A DNA stretch of 64,000 bases from an uncultured Lachnospiraceae bacterium (GCA_902779395.1 CACZBK010000001.1:62001-126000), one strand, 5' to 3'; shown: positions 9,727-19,635, numbered from the stretch's first letter. Program-made: numbers and translations. The notes: a model not told the origin generated them from the sequence alone.

Positions 9727-10161
9727 ATGGCAGGCAATTATACTAATATCGAAAAAGCCGCGCTTGGCAGAAAACTGTCTAAGTTACTTGAAGAACTGAA
9801 AAGTGATATGGCAAAAAAGCCGTCTATCGCTGAAGCTCTGGCCGGTATCATAGGCGGCCTGGAAAGAATGAAGAGCGGAAAAGAGGAACCCAGGATAAAA
9901 CCGCTCGCTCTTTATCTTGATATACTCGAGATCCTCCGTGATGAAACCTTACTATATAACACTTTCCCCGCTTTGGTATACAATGCGGAAAAAATCTATG
10001 ACAGCCTGTTTGTATTCGGCGAAAATACGCCGGACTTTGATAATATGGCAGAGATCTTTAAGTCTCTTGCCGGGAAAAACGGCATGCTTGTAAAAGGCTT
10101 CTTTGATCCGTATCTCTTCGCTTCTTTTGCAGACAAAAATGCAGTATCTTACGTTGGTTAA
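9727..10161 (+). CDS. Small helical protein, possibly the N-terminal part of the AAA+ protein
   Basis: A 144-residue, largely helical protein with a good SD (aggag). No family recognised. Its 3' end overlaps the start of the AAA+ frame. Dropping one G of gttggtt near 10155 joins SYV directly to VKLISERNS of the next frame. It may therefore be the true N-terminus of a longer AAA+ protein split by a single-base change, or simply a translationally coupled small gene. Homologue lengths would decide. Confidence 0.55.
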   Translation: MAGNYTNIEKAALGRKLSKLLEELKSDMAKKPSIAEALAGIIGGLERMKSGKEEPRIKPLALYLDILEILRDETLLYNTFPALVYNAEKIYDSLFVFGENTPDFDNMAEIFKSLAGKNGMLVKGFFDPYLFASFADKNAVSYVG

Positions 10162-11962
10162 ACTGATCTCTGAAAGAAACTCCGCAGTAAGTATTTTTTC
10201 AGCGATAAAAATACATGCTCTGGAAGCAAGACAATTCCTGGTTGATGATTCAGCTTATCTTGCCTACCTTCTTAAGCTTGTGCGCATCATGTCGGAGAGC
10301 TCTCCGGACAGCTATGAAGCCGTTTTAAATAATGAGATCAGCAAACTGCAGCGCTGCAGCGGACTCTATGATATAGATCCCGTCAGACTGGCCCAGGTTG
10401 AAAAGAACGTACACAGTGCCGCAACCACCGTAGAGAAAGGGAAAAGCACCCTTGAATCTCTTGAACGTAAAGCTCACGAAATGGAACGTATAGCTCAGGA
10501 AGTTGAGGATCGTGTTAATAATACCGTTCGAAATACCGAAAGCCTTCTGGATAATAAAGTTAAGAGCGCCGGTGAAAAACTCGACAATTCATTAAAAGAA
10601 TATGAAGCCTCACAGAAAAGGGCAGCTTTTCTCGAAAAAGAGCTTTTTATGAAAGAGCTTTTTTCCGAAGCGGAATCCGAGATGACAAAATACAGATCTC
10701 TTGCAAAAACACTTACCTCAACCACTGCAGCAGAACTTGCTTCTCTTGGCAGAAATGCCGATGATATGATCTTGCGCCTGAAAAACGCCTCGGTCGTAAA
10801 CAGCGAACTGCTGGATGCCTCTAAACGCGTACGTGAAGATGAAGAGCTGCTGAACAGGATTGAAAAACTCAGTCTCCTGAACGATGTAATGATACAAAAG
10901 CTTAAAACAGAAACAGAAAAACCTTCCGACAATGACAGCCATCCTTCCGAAGAGATTTCTGCCAATGATGATACTGCAGCCCGCGATATCCCATTATTCC
11001 GTACAAACACAAAAAAAGACTTACGTCCTATACCTGCAGTCAATCCTCTGCTTGACCGCAATGTACCTTTTAAGAAGCGTTTTGAGCTGGCAATGAAAGA
11101 AAAAAGTCTGAGGATCGAACGGGGGGAATTATTTCATGAAATGTTTGACGATGTGCTCACAGCCGTAATGGAGGAAGTTAATCCTTATCTTATCGGTCCT
11201 TCCGGATGCGGAAAGACATATATGGTCAGACAGATCGGCGAAATACTGAATGTCGAGCTTTTTGATATCGGCTATATCAATGAAGAATATGACATTCTGG
11301 GATATGTTACAGCTATGGGTGATTACAGCGAATCGAATTTCTACCGGCTTTACAAATACGGCGGTATCGCTTTTTGCGATGAGCTGGATAACGGTAACAG
11401 CAAGGCAACTGTCAAACTGAATTCATTCCTCTCCAACAACAGAAAGGCCGGTTATTGTTTCCCCGGCGGAGAATATGTGGAAAAGCATCCGAATTTCCGG
11501 GTGATAGCGGCAGGCAATACTGACGGCAGCGGTGCCGATGTAAATTACAGCACAAGAGAAAGGATAGAGGAATCCGTTCAGCAGCGAATGATCCCTATAT
11601 ATATTGATTATGATAACCGCGTTGAAAAAGAGATCCTCAAAGACTATACCGACTGGTTTGAATTTGCCTGTGCTTTCCGTGCGTCTACAGACCAGTGGGA
11701 AGCATCCAGCGGGATTCCGGCCCAGGGTATATTTACAACCAGAGATGCATACCGCATAAAAATGTATCTGGATAACGGAAGCTTCACTCCCCAGAAAATA
11801 ATGGATTATGAATTCGTGCAGACTAAAGAACCTGAATACCTTGGTTTCTTAAAGGATACTGTCGGCAAACGTCTGAAAAAAGAATCAGGAGCTTATGGTA
11901 TTTATCAGTTATTTGCATCGGAAGCGGACCGTATACGTAAAAACGGTAAAAAAGGATCATGA
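10139..11962 (+). CDS. MoxR-like AAA+ ATPase with N-terminal coiled coil
   Basis: About 607 residues from the ATG at 10139 (a TTG at 10103 is an alternative). After a short helical region, a long coiled coil spans roughly residues 85-260. A Lys/Ser-rich linker follows, then an AAA_5-type domain. Walker A GPSGCGKT is near residue 353, Walker B IAFCDELD near 408, sensor-1 VIAAGNTDG near 455, and an Arg-rich STRERIEESVQQRM block follows. MoxR ATPases usually act as chaperones together with a vWA protein, and a vWA-like gene follows immediately (ATGA overlap). No SD is visible before this gene, so it may depend on reading from the upstream gene. Confidence 0.8.
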   Translation: MQYLTLVKLISERNSAVSIFSAIKIHALEARQFLVDDSAYLAYLLKLVRIMSESSPDSYEAVLNNEISKLQRCSGLYDIDPVRLAQVEKNVHSAATTVEKGKSTLESLERKAHEMERIAQEVEDRVNNTVRNTESLLDNKVKSAGEKLDNSLKEYEASQKRAAFLEKELFMKELFSEAESEMTKYRSLAKTLTSTTAAELASLGRNADDMILRLKNASVVNSELLDASKRVREDEELLNRIEKLSLLNDVMIQKLKTETEKPSDNDSHPSEEISANDDTAARDIPLFRTNTKKDLRPIPAVNPLLDRNVPFKKRFELAMKEKSLRIERGELFHEMFDDVLTAVMEEVNPYLIGPSGCGKTYMVRQIGEILNVELFDIGYINEEYDILGYVTAMGDYSESNFYRLYKYGGIAFCDELDNGNSKATVKLNSFLSNNRKAGYCFPGGEYVEKHPNFRVIAAGNTDGSGADVNYSTRERIEESVQQRMIPIYIDYDNRVEKEILKDYTDWFEFACAFRASTDQWEASSGIPAQGIFTTRDAYRIKMYLDNGSFTPQKIMDYEFVQTKEPEYLGFLKDTVGKRLKKESGAYGIYQLFASEADRIRKNGKKGS

Positions 11963-12858
11963 AAGTAAAACCTGTCAGGATCAGTATCAACGAAAAAAAA
12001 TATAGTATCTACCGGATGGATTTCCACTCTCTGACCGAACTCGAATTGTTCCTTGAACATGAACCGGCAGTTAATCACAGCATTTTTCCTACACAGAAAA
12101 GCATCGTGATGCCGGAAGAATTTGCCGGTGAACCCCTGGAAAATGCTATCAGATACTGTCACGGAGGATATGGAAACGGTTTCGATCTTTTTCTTAAAGC
12201 AAAAAAAGATCTGGAATATGCCAATATACGCTATGAAAGCTTTCGCCGTAGCATTCCTTCTGTAGTGGGTTCAAGGCCCCATGTACCCAATTTCGTTGCC
12301 GGGACCCCAAAGACCATGTACCGGCTTGACAGGGTAAAGGAAGTAAAATTCATAGATCTGTATATAAATCTGGTTTACAGCGGCTCAACAACACAGGAAC
12401 AGATAATCAACAGAGGCATACTTACGCTGAATCTGATCAGTCTTTTTGAGCAGCAGAAGATCGCCGTAAATCTTTATGCATTTGAAGCAAGTTATCTTGA
12501 AAGCGAGATATTTATAGCAGATATCAAACTCAAAAAACCGGGGCAGCCCTTAAACACCGGAAAATGCTACTATCCTCTCTGCGGGAAAGAATTCATTCGC
12601 AGGCTCCTGGCCAGAGTCAAAGAATCCATGCCCTTTAATCAGAACTGGGGACGTGGATACGGCAGCGTTTTGCCTTATGATCTCCTGAAAAAGTGCATAA
12701 AGATCAATGATGATACGATCCTTATCCGCTCTCCCTTAGAGATGGGATTAAAAGGGAAAAATATTTATGAAGATGCAGACATTTTTTTTGAACAGCTGAA
12801 CCTGTCAAAAAAAATACAGTTACCTAAATACAGGGAGCATATTATTACAGATGAATAA
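11959..12858 (+). CDS. Probable vWA-like partner of the MoxR ATPase
   Basis: A 299-residue protein starting in the ATGA stop/start overlap with the AAA+ gene. At about 128-145 a hydrophobic strand KFIDLYINLVYSGS is followed by a helix and a second strand IAVNLYAFEAS. This is the order of a von Willebrand A fold with a degenerate metal site (Asn-x-x-Tyr-Ser-Gly-Ser instead of Asp-x-Ser-x-Ser). A GGYGNGF block and SVVGSRPHVPNFVAG lie upstream. The pattern also recalls DUF7192-type phage and element proteins. The vWA assignment rests on pattern plus MoxR adjacency and is not proven. Confidence 0.55.
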   Translation: MKVKPVRISINEKKYSIYRMDFHSLTELELFLEHEPAVNHSIFPTQKSIVMPEEFAGEPLENAIRYCHGGYGNGFDLFLKAKKDLEYANIRYESFRRSIPSVVGSRPHVPNFVAGTPKTMYRLDRVKEVKFIDLYINLVYSGSTTQEQIINRGILTLNLISLFEQQKIAVNLYAFEASYLESEIFIADIKLKKPGQPLNTGKCYYPLCGKEFIRRLLARVKESMPFNQNWGRGYGSVLPYDLLKKCIKINDDTILIRSPLEMGLKGKNIYEDADIFFEQLNLSKKIQLPKYREHIITDE

Positions 12859-13456
12859 GGAACGCTTTATGAATATGACTGATATTCTGAATCACGGACT
12901 GGGGAGTCAGAATAAACTCTCCGATCTTAACAAGCTCGTTACTGCCAGGATCAATGCGGCAGATTACAGCCATGTACACAGGCTGTTTGAAGAGCTTCTC
13001 TCTATAGCAGGCGAAACGGATATAAAGCAGATGGCACAAAAAGAAGAACGTCTGGACGGTTTATGCAGTGACCTGTCCGGGATAAAGATCGATCTGCTCA
13101 AAGAAACCGAGCTTTTACGCTCACTCCGTTTTACCAATGACTGTTATATTGATGAACTGCAAAAAGATATCAAAGAAGCCGAAGCATATTTAAATCCTGA
13201 AATATCCGGCACGGTTCCAAACGGTTCACCATGGACCGAAGCATTAAAAAAACGTATCCGGGAGCTGATGCTGACTAAAAGCGTCGGGATCAGTTTTTCG
13301 GAACAGATCATGCTCGCTGAATCCAATCTCAGATCACTCTGTGAACGTATCAATGATGTACTGATAAACCTGATCCCTTTGCTTCGCGGACGCATCTCCA
13401 CCGAACACAGCAGATTACTGATACCGGAGATAAGAAATATGATCTCCGGGATTTAA
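12851..13456 (+). CDS. Short TelA-like (toxic anion resistance) protein
   Basis: A 201-residue all-helical protein overlapping the vWA-like gene by 8 bases. The start DILNHGLGSQNKLSDL, the central LLKETELLRSLRFTND and the end IRELMLTKSVGISFSEQ plus NLIPLLRGRI align in order with TelA/KlaA-family proteins. Those proteins have DI-x-NYG-x-x-SQ, LL-x-D-x-x-x-LD-x-LY-x-x-N, LTR-x-x-x-I-Q-x-A-P-Q and IPLW-x-x-Q blocks. It is about half the usual length of nearly 400. TelA proteins occur in tellurite and stress operons, often with vWA proteins, which fits the context. Last gene of the operon. Confidence 0.6.
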   Translation: MNKERFMNMTDILNHGLGSQNKLSDLNKLVTARINAADYSHVHRLFEELLSIAGETDIKQMAQKEERLDGLCSDLSGIKIDLLKETELLRSLRFTNDCYIDELQKDIKEAEAYLNPEISGTVPNGSPWTEALKKRIRELMLTKSVGISFSEQIMLAESNLRSLCERINDVLINLIPLLRGRISTEHSRLLIPEIRNMISGI

Positions 13457-13473
13457 CAGTTCTTTATCATCAT

Positions 13474-16400
13474 TTAAAATCCCGTCTCTATTTTCAGCTG
13501 ACTTCCGTTCTTAGACTTTTTGACACATATCTGCCGGGGAATGTTTTCCATCAATTCTTCCCTGTGACTTATGATACCTACAAGTTTGCCGGTTCCGGAA
13601 AGATTGATAAGTATATCGACCGCTCCTTCTATCGACTTCCGATCCAGTGTTCCAAATCCCTCATCAACGAACAGTGCATCCATTTGAATACCGCCTAAAT
13701 TAGATGAAACAGTATCTGACAATCCCAGGGCCAGACTAAGTGAAGCCTTAAAACTCTCTCCTCCCGAAAGATTGCCCACAGGCCGTCTGTGCCCGGTGAA
13801 ATTATCAAGCACTTCAAGATCAAGAAAAGTATTACTCTTCTTTCCGATGGAATCCTCCTGCCTGTACAGTTCATACTGACCATCACTCATAGGAAGAAGT
13901 CTCCTGTTTGCCGCTGCAATGATACCGTCAAAACCTGCTGCCTGAATATACTGCTCAAGTGTTATCTTTCCGTTTCCGGTCGTACCTTTGACCAGATTAT
14001 ATAATCTTGTGCATATTCCATTCTCTTTTCGTACTTTTTCCAGTTCCGGTTCCTGTTTTACGATCTTTTCCAGTTTATCCTCATTTGTCTGTAATCTGTT
14101 CCTGATGATGTTGACCGTATTTCTCCTGTTTGATACTTCTTCCTGCTGTGATGCACATTTTTCTTTTAATACTTCAATATCAACAGGTTTCCGTCCGTCT
14201 GCATCTTTCGCTGCATCCTCTATCTGTTTTTTGTTAATAGCAGCTTTCTGTCTGTATTCATTTATCTGCTTATCAGCATCCGCGATCTCATCCTCTGTCA
14301 AAAGCTGTCTCAGCATATCTTCAACAGATTCAAAGCTGCTGTCACCGATCGCATCCTCCAGCTTCTTTTTTCTGGCTGTTTCCTCTTTTTCCTCTTTTTC
14401 CAGACTCTCTTCCATTGTTTTTATTGATGCCTTAACAGAAGCAAGAATCTCATCCGCAGATTTCTTAGCCTTATCCGTATTCTCTATCCTGTCGGATATA
14501 CTCTTTATCCTCTTTTGAACTTTATCCTGTTCCGACTTTGCTGTCTCCCAGTTTTCATAACTGAGTCCGGAAAAAGCTTTCAGTACCGCTTCCTTCTCTG
14601 CCAGCGATCTTTCTGTTTCCTGTTTTCTCTTCAGAAGATCATCACAGGCTTTTCTCAGCTCCTCTGTTTCCTCACCCTGAGCCTTTTCAAGTTCGGCTTC
14701 TGCTTTCGAAAGTGTTTTGTTTTTTACTATGAGTTCATTCTGCTTCCCTGTATTCTCTTTTATTTTTTCCTTTACGAACTCCCCGGCTTTTTTTACGGCT
14801 TCTGTCATTTCTTCATAATTTTCGTATTTTCCGGATATTTCAACACTATCATTATTAAGCAGATCCATGATATCAAGCTGCAGACGTTCTTCAAACTGTT
14901 CAAGTACTGACTTAGCTGTCTGTGCAAGAATATTGGCATCAGCTTTTTCCTTCTGAAGCTTATCTTCCTCTGCCTTCAGCTGCTTAAACTCATCCTCCGT
15001 AACAGCCTCCTCCGGTATCTTAGCAAGTTCTGGATGGTGCACTGATCCGCATACCGGACATTTTTGGCCTTCCGAAAGTCCTTCCGCCAGAATACCGGCT
15101 CTGCAGTTATCAAGTATCCGCTCAGCCTCTATCCTTTTTTTATTTGCATGTTCATATGATTCAAAGGCAGCTGAAAAGGCCTCCTGTTTTATTACAAGAT
15201 CCTTCTTCTTTTTCTCCCGCTCAGGTATTCTTTTATCTGTGATCTCCTCAATATCATTTAAAAGATCCCGAAGCTTTTCTCCCATCAGTTTTGTTTTGGT
15301 CAGTTCCTCGGGTGAGGTCTTAAGTTCCTTTTGAATTTTCTTAAGGCTTACGATCTTCTCTTTAAGTGCCATATCATTTGCCTTAAGTTTTTTTTCTTCT
15401 TCATCAAATCCTTCGGAAACTTTCTTTGATCGATCAATTTCTTTTATCAGTTCATCCTTTTGCCGGTATTTTTCTTCCTCCTCACTGATCTTATCGGCCA
15501 GCTTCTGCAGTTTTAAAACTTCAGGTTTATCCTTTAAGGCATTTTCATATTCCTTCATCGCTTCCTCTGCTTTGACAATGGCCTCATTCAGTTCTTCCTT
15601 CCTGACAGATATCTTTTTCTTCAGAGCATTTACCGAATCCTCTTTTTCTTTCCATGAAATATAGACAGGGTTCAATTCCCTGCTTGCAAGCTTTTGCAGC
15701 TGCAGCCTTGCTTCTCTTTCGTCAATCTCTTTTTTCTTTTCTTCCAGTTCTTTTCCTTTGACTCTTAATTCTTCAAGACGTTTTATAAATCCGTTATTTG
15801 TTTCTGCCGTCGCCAGCTCTTTCTTACTTTCCTCATGTATTTCTTCGGCCTCTTTTAATGCGGCCTCCGCCGTCCCGAGCCTGCTTTTATCCGATATGAT
15901 GATCTTATCCAATATTCCCGTTATCTCTGCGATATTCCAGGCACTTGCAGATCTTTTCGCCCTATCCTGAAGCTCTGAAAGTGTTTCCGCCAATTCTTCT
16001 TCCTGCCCGGCAGTCGTATCATTAAAATACTGAACTATACTGTTTTCTATCGCCGTTTTAAGTCTGCCGCTCGTATCCATACGATCCTTAAGCTTATACT
16101 CGATACTGTTGTATCCGTTTGTCTGAAAGATCGTACGAAGGATCTTCGTTCTTTCATCTGTCTTCGCATTCAGTAATGACCAGAATTCTCCCTGGGCTAT
16201 CATCGCTATCTGCTTGAACTGTTTTTCATCTATATGAAGAAGTCCTTTTACAGCTTCATTTACCGGTGTCTTACCTTCAACAGGAGGTTCATCAGAAGAA
16301 TAAAATACTGCTTTTTCTGTTACAGTGGTCACTCCGCTGCCGCGCTGCTTTTTTCTCTCATATTCCGGACGTCTCCAGACATGATACTCCTTACCCTGAT

Positions 16401-16656
16401 GTGTAAAATAAAAATCAACAAATGTCTCACTTGTTTCTTTGGCATACTCACTTCGCAGATTCTTTGTATCTCTGTATGATCCGCTTACTTTTCCATATAA
16501 AGCATAACAGATGGCATCGAAGATCGTAGTTTTTCCCGCCCCTGTATCTCCCGATATCAAAAAAAGGCCATTGTCTTCAAAACCGGTAAAATCAATCGCA
16601 GGCATTTCCGCGGCATAAGGTCCGAAGGCACTCATTATCAGTTTAATCGGCTTCAT
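13474..16656 (-). CDS. sbcC: Exonuclease SbcC
   Basis: Rad50-like ATPase subunit of the SbcCD nuclease, which cuts hairpins and protein-blocked DNA ends. About 1060 residues, as usual. Walker A GDTGAGKT near residue 35, two long coiled-coil arms, zinc hook CPVCG near 530, signature LSGGESFKASLSLALGL, and Walker B ALFVDEGFGTLD near the C-terminus. The ATG at 16656 lies inside the end of sbcD (14-base overlap). A GTG nine bases earlier is also possible. Confidence 0.96.
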   Translation of the reverse strand: MKPIKLIMSAFGPYAAEMPAIDFTGFEDNGLFLISGDTGAGKTTIFDAICYALYGKVSGSYRDTKNLRSEYAKETSETFVDFYFTHQGKEYHVWRRPEYERKKQRGSGVTTVTEKAVFYSSDEPPVEGKTPVNEAVKGLLHIDEKQFKQIAMIAQGEFWSLLNAKTDERTKILRTIFQTNGYNSIEYKLKDRMDTSGRLKTAIENSIVQYFNDTTAGQEEELAETLSELQDRAKRSASAWNIAEITGILDKIIISDKSRLGTAEAALKEAEEIHEESKKELATAETNNGFIKRLEELRVKGKELEEKKKEIDEREARLQLQKLASRELNPVYISWKEKEDSVNALKKKISVRKEELNEAIVKAEEAMKEYENALKDKPEVLKLQKLADKISEEEEKYRQKDELIKEIDRSKKVSEGFDEEEKKLKANDMALKEKIVSLKKIQKELKTSPEELTKTKLMGEKLRDLLNDIEEITDKRIPEREKKKKDLVIKQEAFSAAFESYEHANKKRIEAERILDNCRAGILAEGLSEGQKCPVCGSVHHPELAKIPEEAVTEDEFKQLKAEEDKLQKEKADANILAQTAKSVLEQFEERLQLDIMDLLNNDSVEISGKYENYEEMTEAVKKAGEFVKEKIKENTGKQNELIVKNKTLSKAEAELEKAQGEETEELRKACDDLLKRKQETERSLAEKEAVLKAFSGLSYENWETAKSEQDKVQKRIKSISDRIENTDKAKKSADEILASVKASIKTMEESLEKEEKEETARKKKLEDAIGDSSFESVEDMLRQLLTEDEIADADKQINEYRQKAAINKKQIEDAAKDADGRKPVDIEVLKEKCASQQEEVSNRRNTVNIIRNRLQTNEDKLEKIVKQEPELEKVRKENGICTRLYNLVKGTTGNGKITLEQYIQAAGFDGIIAAANRRLLPMSDGQYELYRQEDSIGKKSNTFLDLEVLDNFTGHRRPVGNLSGGESFKASLSLALGLSDTVSSNLGGIQMDALFVDEGFGTLDRKSIEGAVDILINLSGTGKLVGIISHREELMENIPRQICVKKSKNGSQLKIETGF

Positions 16657-17800
16657 ATAAAACACCTGCCTCTCTTGCTGCTGTTCTCATGATCTCCATT
16701 TCTTCTTCACTGATCTCGCAGCCATACATCTGTCTGTAAAAATCACTTATCAGATCTTTAAATGATCTGTTTTCTGCGATCTTAGATATATCTACCTGTT
16801 CAATCTCCCTCGTATGTGAATTGTCATAATCTATCTTTACCGTATTAGGATATATCTGCCGAAATATACCCATAGCATCATCAACGATCTCCTCATCTGT
16901 AAGTGTCGCATAAATAAAATCTTCCGGAGCACTTATATTGGAGCTGTCCAAAAGATCCCTGATCTTACCTTTTATATGCCTTAAATCTCTCATCGGCTTT
17001 ATCGGGATCAGTTCTATATCTGTTTTGCCTTTATCATCTATCGTTATCAGCGGAACAGATTTCTCATTATTAACTTCGCTCAGGGAGTATTTCAGCGGTG
17101 ATCCGGAATACCTTACTTCCCTTCGTCCTACCTGCTGCGGGGAATGGATATGCCCGAGAGCAACATAATCAAAATCATCAAAGCGATCATATCCTATCTT
17201 CTCCACCAGCCCGACACTCTGTGTTCCCATGCTCTCCGATCCTCCGAGTTCGGGATCTGCACTTTTCCCCATAACAAATTGATGAGCTACCAGCACATTA
17301 CACCTTGAAGTGTCTATTTTTTCATTATCTATTACTACCCTTATAGCATCATCATACGACTCTATCTCTGCCTCCGGATGAAAATGCCTAACCTGTGATG
17401 CTTTTACAAAAGGCAGAAGGTATATATCCGCTTCCTCTTTGCCCTTCTTTAGAGTATGCTTATAAAGTTTTCCGTCATACTTTGTTGAAATATAGATCCG
17501 ATTCGTTTCAAAAAGACGGCTTCCGTAATTCAGCCTTTCATCAGAATCATGATTGCCGCTTATCATAAAGACACAGACATTTCTTTTTGCAAGACTGCTC
17601 AGAAAAAAATCGAGCATTCCGGTAGCTGCTTCGCTGGGAATGGATTTATCATAAACATCTCCCGCTATCAGAACAGCATCAACTGAATGCCCGTCAACTA
17701 TTTCCAGTAACTGTTTAAGCAGATACTCCTGATCATCCTTAAGATCAAAATCTCCAAGTGATCTGCCAAGGTGAAGATCCCCCACATGCATCAGCTTCAT
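16643..17800 (-). CDS. sbcD: Exonuclease SbcD
   Basis: Mre11-like metallophosphoesterase subunit of SbcCD, 385 residues. Metal-binding motifs are DLHLG (7-11), GDVYD (46-50), GNHD (near 82) and GHIHSPQ. It precedes and overlaps sbcC, the normal operon order. Confidence 0.96.
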   Translation of the reverse strand: MKLMHVGDLHLGRSLGDFDLKDDQEYLLKQLLEIVDGHSVDAVLIAGDVYDKSIPSEAATGMLDFFLSSLAKRNVCVFMISGNHDSDERLNYGSRLFETNRIYISTKYDGKLYKHTLKKGKEEADIYLLPFVKASQVRHFHPEAEIESYDDAIRVVIDNEKIDTSRCNVLVAHQFVMGKSADPELGGSESMGTQSVGLVEKIGYDRFDDFDYVALGHIHSPQQVGRREVRYSGSPLKYSLSEVNNEKSVPLITIDDKGKTDIELIPIKPMRDLRHIKGKIRDLLDSSNISAPEDFIYATLTDEEIVDDAMGIFRQIYPNTVKIDYDNSHTREIEQVDISKIAENRSFKDLISDFYRQMYGCEISEEEMEIMRTAAREAGVLYEAD

Positions 17801-17947
17801 ACCAAGCCCCCATTACAATGATCAATACGATCTTTATATCCTTATCCGTCAGGACCCGCGCTTATTACGATCATTTATTAAGCCGGTTCAGACAGAATTA
17901 TATCACAGCGGTTTCTCAGCTTCAATCGATCATGCTTAGGTCTTTTA

Positions 17948-17976
17948 TTGCTTTTCCGTCCGATACTGTTTATAAT
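17948..17976 (+). promoter_or_regulatory. SigA-type promoter of the HD-domain gene
   Basis: TTGCTT at 17948, 17-bp spacer, TATAAT at 17971-17976; SD ggaggg lies upstream of the ATG at 18026. Confidence 0.75.
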
Positions 17977-18025
17977 AATGGCAAAAGTGTACCGGATCAG
18001 ATAAATTCACGGAGGGATTCATACT

Positions 18026-18457
18026 ATGATATATACCGATCTTACCAGAAAAGCTGTTGATCTGATGTTTGAGAAGCACAAGGATCAAAAAGATAAATCA
18101 GGTCTGCCCTATGTATTTCATCCCTGGCATGTGGCAGAATCCATGGATGACGAAATCTCGACATGTGTGGCTCTCCTTCATGATGTGGCAGAAGATACTG
18201 ATACTACCGTGGATGATATAAGAAATATGGGATTCCCCGATGAGGTATGCAGGGTATTGAAACTCCTTACCCACGATAAAAGCGTGGATTATGATACTTA
18301 TATCGAAAAAATAGCTGCGGACCCTGTTGCAAAAAAAGTAAAACTCGCAGACCTTAAGCATAATTCCGATCTTACGAGACTGCCCGATCCGGACAGCAAG
18401 GCTCTGTTACGGAAGGAAAAGTACAAGCGCTGTATCGACTTTCTTGAAAACTGTTAG
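18026..18457 (+). CDS. Small HD-domain phosphohydrolase (SpoT/MESH1-like)
   Basis: A 143-residue protein matching the N-terminal hydrolase fold of RelA/SpoT. It has Y-x-x-HP (YVFHPWHVAE), LLHDVAEDTD as the HD motif with the following ED, and KLADLKHNSDLTRL as the distal metal or substrate motif. Stand-alone proteins of this kind hydrolyse (p)ppGpp or other nucleotides; the actual substrate cannot be read from the sequence. Monocistronic with its own promoter. Confidence 0.8.
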   Translation: MIYTDLTRKAVDLMFEKHKDQKDKSGLPYVFHPWHVAESMDDEISTCVALLHDVAEDTDTTVDDIRNMGFPDEVCRVLKLLTHDKSVDYDTYIEKIAADPVAKKVKLADLKHNSDLTRLPDPDSKALLRKEKYKRCIDFLENC

Positions 18458-18473
18458 CTGCTTTTTTCCCGGT

Positions 18474-18740
18474 TCATATCCAGCTGTAATCACCGCCCGT
18501 TAACGCAAGACTTAACAGCGTATCATATTTCTCCACATCTTCACCCTCAAGCATCTTTATAAGCCTCGCGCTTTCAGCCGTTTGAGGCATCTCATCGTCA
18601 GGCCCCAGTTCCATATCCGGTTCCACCCCGCAGTATGGACAGACAAGCCCGGGTGCTATACGAATATCAAGAAACCTGCTGCCGCATTCGCTGCATTCAT
18701 AAAATCCGCATTGTTGTGTTTCATCAGGTACATAATACAT
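18474..18740 (-). CDS. Small zinc-ribbon hypothetical protein
   Basis: An 88-residue acidic protein with a zinc-ribbon-like Cys pattern: CSECGS near 17-22 and CPYCG near 34-38. An acidic tail ends in YSWI. No family recognised. Convergent with the HD-domain gene. Confidence 0.6.
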   Translation of the reverse strand: MYYVPDETQQCGFYECSECGSRFLDIRIAPGLVCPYCGVEPDMELGPDDEMPQTAESARLIKMLEGEDVEKYDTLLSLALTGGDYSWI

Positions 18741-18837
18741 AAGCCCTTCCCTCCTTATTAATCATTTAGCATCAACTCTCTCCTGCTTCTCTTACCCACT
18801 CAGGCCGGCTCCTTTATCTGACCACGGACCGACCTTT

Positions 18838-19383
18838 TTATGCAGACGCCCAAACCTTTTCTGTATTTCTCAGTTCCTTTTGCGCGATATTTATATAAAC
18901 AATGATCTTTCCGTTTTGATCCCAATATGCATTAATACAGCTAAGCAGATGCTTATCCCCTGTCAGTATCCCGTCTTTTATTCTGTTAATATCATCTGTG
19001 ATCTTACGTTCTGCCTCTTCCTCTTTTCTCTTATACTCTTCATAATCTATTAAAAGCTTCTCCTCTGATGCTCCTTCAGATCTGTCATTTAAATCTGAAA
19101 CTATGTAGTGTTCACCCGTACTGTAGTCACAGCGCACATTGAGACTCGAAATATCACCATCCTGATAATGGATCCAGTCTATCGGAAATGCCCTCATGGT
19201 CTTTATATCATCTATTAAAGCCTCAAATTCTTTTTCGTTATTTGAAAGCCATAAAATCTTACGGGAACTATATCCGACTATTGCAGCTGTCAACAAAAGC
19301 AAAACAACTATAACGATCAGAACTATAGCTTTACTATTACTATCACTTTTACTGTTACTCTTCATCCGATCCTTACCAGACAT
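18838..19383 (-). CDS. Hypothetical single-pass membrane protein
   Basis: A 181-residue protein with a Lys/Ser-rich N-terminus, one membrane helix at about 19-39, and an extracytoplasmic domain with a charged helix near 110-130. No family recognised. Stands alone between small genes. Confidence 0.6.
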   Translation of the reverse strand: MSGKDRMKSNSKSDSNSKAIVLIVIVVLLLLTAAIVGYSSRKILWLSNNEKEFEALIDDIKTMRAFPIDWIHYQDGDISSLNVRCDYSTGEHYIVSDLNDRSEGASEEKLLIDYEEYKRKEEEAERKITDDINRIKDGILTGDKHLLSCINAYWDQNGKIIVYINIAQKELRNTEKVWASA

Positions 19384-19635
19384 CTGCCAATACCTTCGAT
19401 CTTTCTCATCCCTGTCAGGGCTGTTTTTTCAACTGTTAAACATTTGTTTCGGAATTATTCGCTGATACCGAAGTACTGTCTGCCCCGTCGTTGCTGTCGG
19501 CCGATACAGAAACACTGTCAGCACTTGCACCGCCTTGACACGCATTGAACCGACACCGGCTTTTCTATATTGACATATCTGCTTTTTCACCCTTCTTTAT
19601 CCTTATATTCAGTGATAATGAATATAGACCACAAG

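Noticed and set aside
19440-19560. Minus-strand frame reading like a lipoprotein tail (Ala/Ser/Asp-rich, ending NNSETNV)
   Set aside because: No start codon and a stop just upstream; low-complexity sequence only. Could be decayed coding DNA, but too weak to list.
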